Shown piece after piece: positions 3,898 through 5,362 of a DNA stretch of 5,362 nucleotides. The notes beneath the pieces were generated by a model. The model did no database searches. It was given only the letters and a program-made list of their open reading frames with translations, and was not told the DNA's origin. Positions within the stretch are counted from its first letter, which is position 1; each line of letters begins with the position of its first letter. The DNA is from JAGNRR01 sp964389575. GTDB taxonomy: Bacteria; Bacteroidota; Bacteroidia; Chitinophagales; Chitinophagaceae. The translations under genes and the position numbers were made by a program. The stretch is taken from assembly GCA_964389575.1 (NCBI GenBank), contig CAYMFF010000109.1, forward strand, positions 1-5,362, written 5' to 3'.

Positions 3898-3926
3898 TGT
3901 ATGTAAACTTGTTTGAAATATTCAAA
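3894..3926 (-). promoter_or_regulatory. Candidate leftward early promoter (Bacteroidota type)
   Basis: On the minus strand TTTG (3926-3923), 21 nt, then TACATTTG (3901-3894), a full TAnnTTTG match. Transcription would begin just upstream of the Cro-like ATG at 3873. The -33 box lies within the inverted repeat 3912-3926, so a protein bound there would block it. Confidence 0.55.
3912..3926. promoter_or_regulatory. Inverted repeat TTTGAA-N3-TTCAAA, likely operator
   Basis: Perfect 6-bp arms around ATA, in the repressor/Cro intergenic region and covering the -33 box of the leftward promoter. This is a suitable size for a dimeric HTH repressor. The half-site TTGAA recurs at 3932-3946 and, as TTTGA/TCAAA, at 3962-3974. 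Confidence 0.5.
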
Positions 3927-3931
3927 TTTTG

Positions 3932-3946
3932 TTGAAGTATTTTCAA
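3932..3946. promoter_or_regulatory. Inverted repeat TTGAA-N5-TTCAA, possible second operator
   Basis: Same TTGAA half-site as at 3912-3926 but with 5 nt between arms instead of 3, 20 nt further right. Its location upstream of the leftward -33 box and within the repressor leader fits an operator cluster. The differing spacer lowers confidence. Confidence 0.4.
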
Positions 3947-3954
3947 AGTTTTTT

Positions 3955-3977
3955 GCATTTGTTTGAAAATCAAATGC
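3955..3977. promoter_or_regulatory. Inverted repeat over the repressor start codon
   Basis: GCATTTG (3955-3961) and CAAATGC (3971-3977) are perfect 7-bp arms around 9 nt. The inner TTTGA/TCAAA (3962-3974) repeats the operator half-site. The right arm contains the first in-frame ATG (3974-3976). It could be a third operator or, in the mRNA, a hairpin masking that ATG. Confidence 0.5.
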
Positions 3978-4636
3978 TTATGAATGACATAGCCCAAAAA
4001 CTCATAAAATTTAGGCAGTCAAAAAACCTCAATCGTAGCCAAATGGCTAATGATTTAGGTATTTCGCATCAGAATTTAGCCAACTATGAAAAGGGTAAAA
4101 ACAACCCAAAGATTGCCTTTTTTAATAGGTTCAAAGAAGTTTACAATTTTGACTTGTTAAATTCAAACTTTATGGTAGCCAACGAACATGCGGAACCATA
4201 CCACATCCAGCGTAGAAAACTAAAAAATACTAAAAGCTCAGAATTCGCCGTTTATAGCAATTTCACCTCACTAGGTAATAAGGTGACTATTTATGACGAT
4301 AAGATGCAAGAAGAGGTGATCGGAACACTACCAGCTAAGTTGTTTCCTAATTGTAATCATGGCGAACGTGCGAAGGGGGACAGCATGTACCCTTTAATAC
4401 AGAATCAAGCCTATTTGCTAGGGCGTATTGTTGAGAGCGCTGAAGGCATTGTCTACGGTGAAAAGTACATTATCAGGACCAAAGAGGGGCTTGACACTTG
4501 TAAGTACATACACCCAACCGATAAGGAAGGTGTATTGGAACTAAAGGCGTATAACAAGCAAATACCCAATCAAAAGATAAAACTCAAGGACATAGCCTTT
4601 ATATGTCGCGTACATTATATAATTAACCCAACGTAA
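3974..4636 (+). CDS. CI-like phage repressor, XRE HTH plus S24 peptidase-like domain
   Basis: 220 aa from ATG 3974 (218 from ATG 3980). I reject the longer TTG start at 3929 because it would place the operator-like repeats inside the gene. Residues about 21-45 (RSQMANDLGISHQNLANYEKGKNNP) are a classic XRE/CI helix-turn-helix. Residues about 115-215 form an S24/LexA-like domain with the nucleophile motif GDSMYPL (Ser137) and the likely general-base Lys177 in TCKYI. Such proteins hold the prophage silent and may be inactivated after DNA damage. I see no Ala-Gly or Cys-Gly cleavage pair in the linker (residues 65-137), so self-cleavage is uncertain. It is transcribed away from the Cro-like gene, with the secreted SHOCT gene 10 nt behind. 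Confidence 0.92.
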   Translation: MLMNDIAQKLIKFRQSKNLNRSQMANDLGISHQNLANYEKGKNNPKIAFFNRFKEVYNFDLLNSNFMVANEHAEPYHIQRRKLKNTKSSEFAVYSNFTSLGNKVTIYDDKMQEEVIGTLPAKLFPNCNHGERAKGDSMYPLIQNQAYLLGRIVESAEGIVYGEKYIIRTKEGLDTCKYIHPTDKEGVLELKAYNKQIPNQKIKLKDIAFICRVHYIINPT

Positions 4637-4646
4637 AACATTAAAC

Positions 4647-5153
4647 ATGAAAAAAATTATTCTATTGGCCTTAATAGCCATTGCGCACAATGCAAGTGCT
4701 CAAATGCAAATAAAACTAAAGGAATATACCGCTTCAAACGGGAAGACTTATAAAATTGGTGACGTCATAAAACTTAATAAAGGATCCGGACCTTACGGTG
4801 AATTTGTTTATGTCACTGTTGGAGGTTGGGCTGTATCTGCAAATCCTGAAGACAATAGGCTCGGTGCCGGTAATAGTGGACTTGAGGTAACAATAAAAAA
4901 AATCAGAAAGGGTAATACCAAAAGGTACAAAGTCGTAAACTTTACTGTTGGGGGTGGGAATCTCACTAATTACGTCATGAATATTGAAGGTGCTATTGAA
5001 TCGTGTGAAATTGAAAATTGTAAAACCAATAAGGAAAATCCCGATCCTGTTCCTGACAAATATTCTAAACTAAGAGAATTGAAAAAACTTTTAGACGACG
5101 GGATTATAAATCAATCTGAGTTCGAAGCGGAGAAGGCAAAAATATTGGAGTAG
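4647..5153 (+). CDS. Secreted protein with C-terminal SHOCT domain (168 aa)
   Basis: The N-terminus is a clean Sec signal peptide: MKK, a hydrophobic core (IILLALIAIA), and a cleavage site after ASA (Ala18) before Gln19, a common arrangement in Bacteroidota. The mature part is Gly/Lys-rich and probably beta (KIGDVIKLNKGSGPYGEFVYVTVGGW). A Cys pair (ESCEIENC) may form a disulfide, and a Pro-rich linker (NPDPVPDK) follows. Residues 138-168 (SKLRELKKLLDDGIINQSEFEAEKAKIL) are a textbook SHOCT motif, a short helical hairpin often found at protein termini and thought to mediate oligomerisation. The start lies 10 nt after the repressor stop, so it is probably co-expressed in the lysogen. A lysogenic-conversion or superinfection-exclusion role in the periplasm is inferred. 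No enzymatic motif is visible. Confidence 0.85.
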   Translation: MKKIILLALIAIAHNASAQMQIKLKEYTASNGKTYKIGDVIKLNKGSGPYGEFVYVTVGGWAVSANPEDNRLGAGNSGLEVTIKKIRKGNTKRYKVVNFTVGGGNLTNYVMNIEGAIESCEIENCKTNKENPDPVPDKYSKLRELKKLLDDGIINQSEFEAEKAKILE

Positions 5154-5197
5154 AACAATCTATCAACGATATTAATTAAAAACCATTAAAAAAAGGA

Positions 5198-5281
5198 ATG
5201 AAACTAAAAAACTACTCTGGACCAAAGGACAATGTGGATGATGATACCACTAATACAGAGATTAAAGAGATAGCAAAATAG
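5198..5281 (+). CDS. Possible 27-aa ORF after the SHOCT gene
   Basis: ATG 5198-5200 follows an A-rich leader (AAAAAAAGGA) and runs 27 codons to TAG: MKLKNYSGPKD then an acidic, polar stretch (NVDDDTTNTEIKEIAK). It has no known motif. A-rich leader and position (44 nt after the SHOCT stop, same strand) are the only support, so it may be a chance frame in otherwise untranslated DNA. Confidence 0.3.
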   Translation: MKLKNYSGPKDNVDDDTTNTEIKEIAK

Positions 5282-5317
5282 TTGCAAAAACTACGTAAAT
5301 AAATAGTAAGAAAGAAA

Positions 5318-5362
5318 ATGCCATTGCACCCTTGTAATAGAAAACACGCTCAGATAAATTTT
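5318..5362 (+). CDS. Possible gene start running off the right edge
   Basis: ATG 5318-5320 is preceded by a purine/A-rich leader (AGTAAGAAAGAAA) and opens 15 codons (MPLHPCNRKHAQINF) to the window end without a stop. It is too short to judge the family. In-frame continuation beyond the window would be needed to call it a gene. Confidence 0.25.
   Translation, partial: MPLHPCNRKHAQINF

Noticed and set aside
3719..3916. Plus-strand 65-codon frame
   Set aside because: It is antisense to the Cro-like gene and runs through the promoter/operator region; no protein-like features are visible.
3929..3973. N-terminal extension of the repressor from a TTG start
   Set aside because: It would encode an AT-rich, Phe/Leu-heavy lead-in before the HTH and place the operator-like repeats inside the gene; the ATG at 3974 or 3980 fits the XRE family length better.
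1..5362. CRISPR array, tRNA/rRNA genes, insertion sequence, attachment site
   Set aside because: No spaced direct-repeat series, tRNA-like cloverleaf, transposase frame or integrase-linked repeat pair is visible; the only long repeat is the assembly overlap.

Overview
The window looks like the immunity and early region of a temperate phage or prophage of a Bacteroidota (Flavobacteriia-like) host. The DNA is AT-rich and starts lack Shine-Dalgarno sites but are preceded by A-rich leaders. The repressor/Cro intergenic region carries matches to the Bacteroidota promoter pattern (TTTG, about 19-21 nt, TAnnTTTG). Two runs of exactly 10 N (943-952, 1848-1857) mark it as a scaffold from draft or metagenomic assembly.

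Layout. Rightward (+) from the switch: an XRE-S24 CI-like repressor (3974-4636), 10 nt later a secreted SHOCT-domain protein (4647-5153), then one weak short ORF and a possible gene start at the edge. Leftward (-) from the switch: a Cro-like HTH protein (3649-3873), an excisionase/MerR-type HTH protein (3365-3649) ending in a strong hairpin, an acidic unknown (2999-3322), a 46-aa zinc-ribbon protein (2826-2966), two unknowns (2512-2826, 2306-2512), a stand-alone DnaA domain IV protein (1992-2306), an ERF-family single-strand annealing protein (1152-1775), a NinB/Orf-like recombination protein (732-1151), a 34-aa ORF (647-751), a basic 61-aa protein (462-647), and a winged-helix protein (from 460) whose frame stays open into a lipoprotein-like signal sequence at the left edge.

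How they fit together: the plan parallels the lambdoid one. The repressor and Cro-like protein compete over operators in about 3874-3977. Leftward early transcription then delivers a replication/recombination set (DnaA-like, ERF, NinB-like) in a tightly packed operon, with several junctions fused as TAATG. The SHOCT protein, downstream of the repressor, would be made in the lysogen and is the best candidate for a conversion or superinfection-exclusion factor.

Main caution: the ERF/DnaA-like junction occurs twice (1644-1847 and 1858-2060) on either side of the second N gap. This is best read as two overlapping contig ends from different strain variants joined without merging, not a true gene duplication. 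No tRNA, rRNA, CRISPR array, insertion sequence or attachment site was seen.
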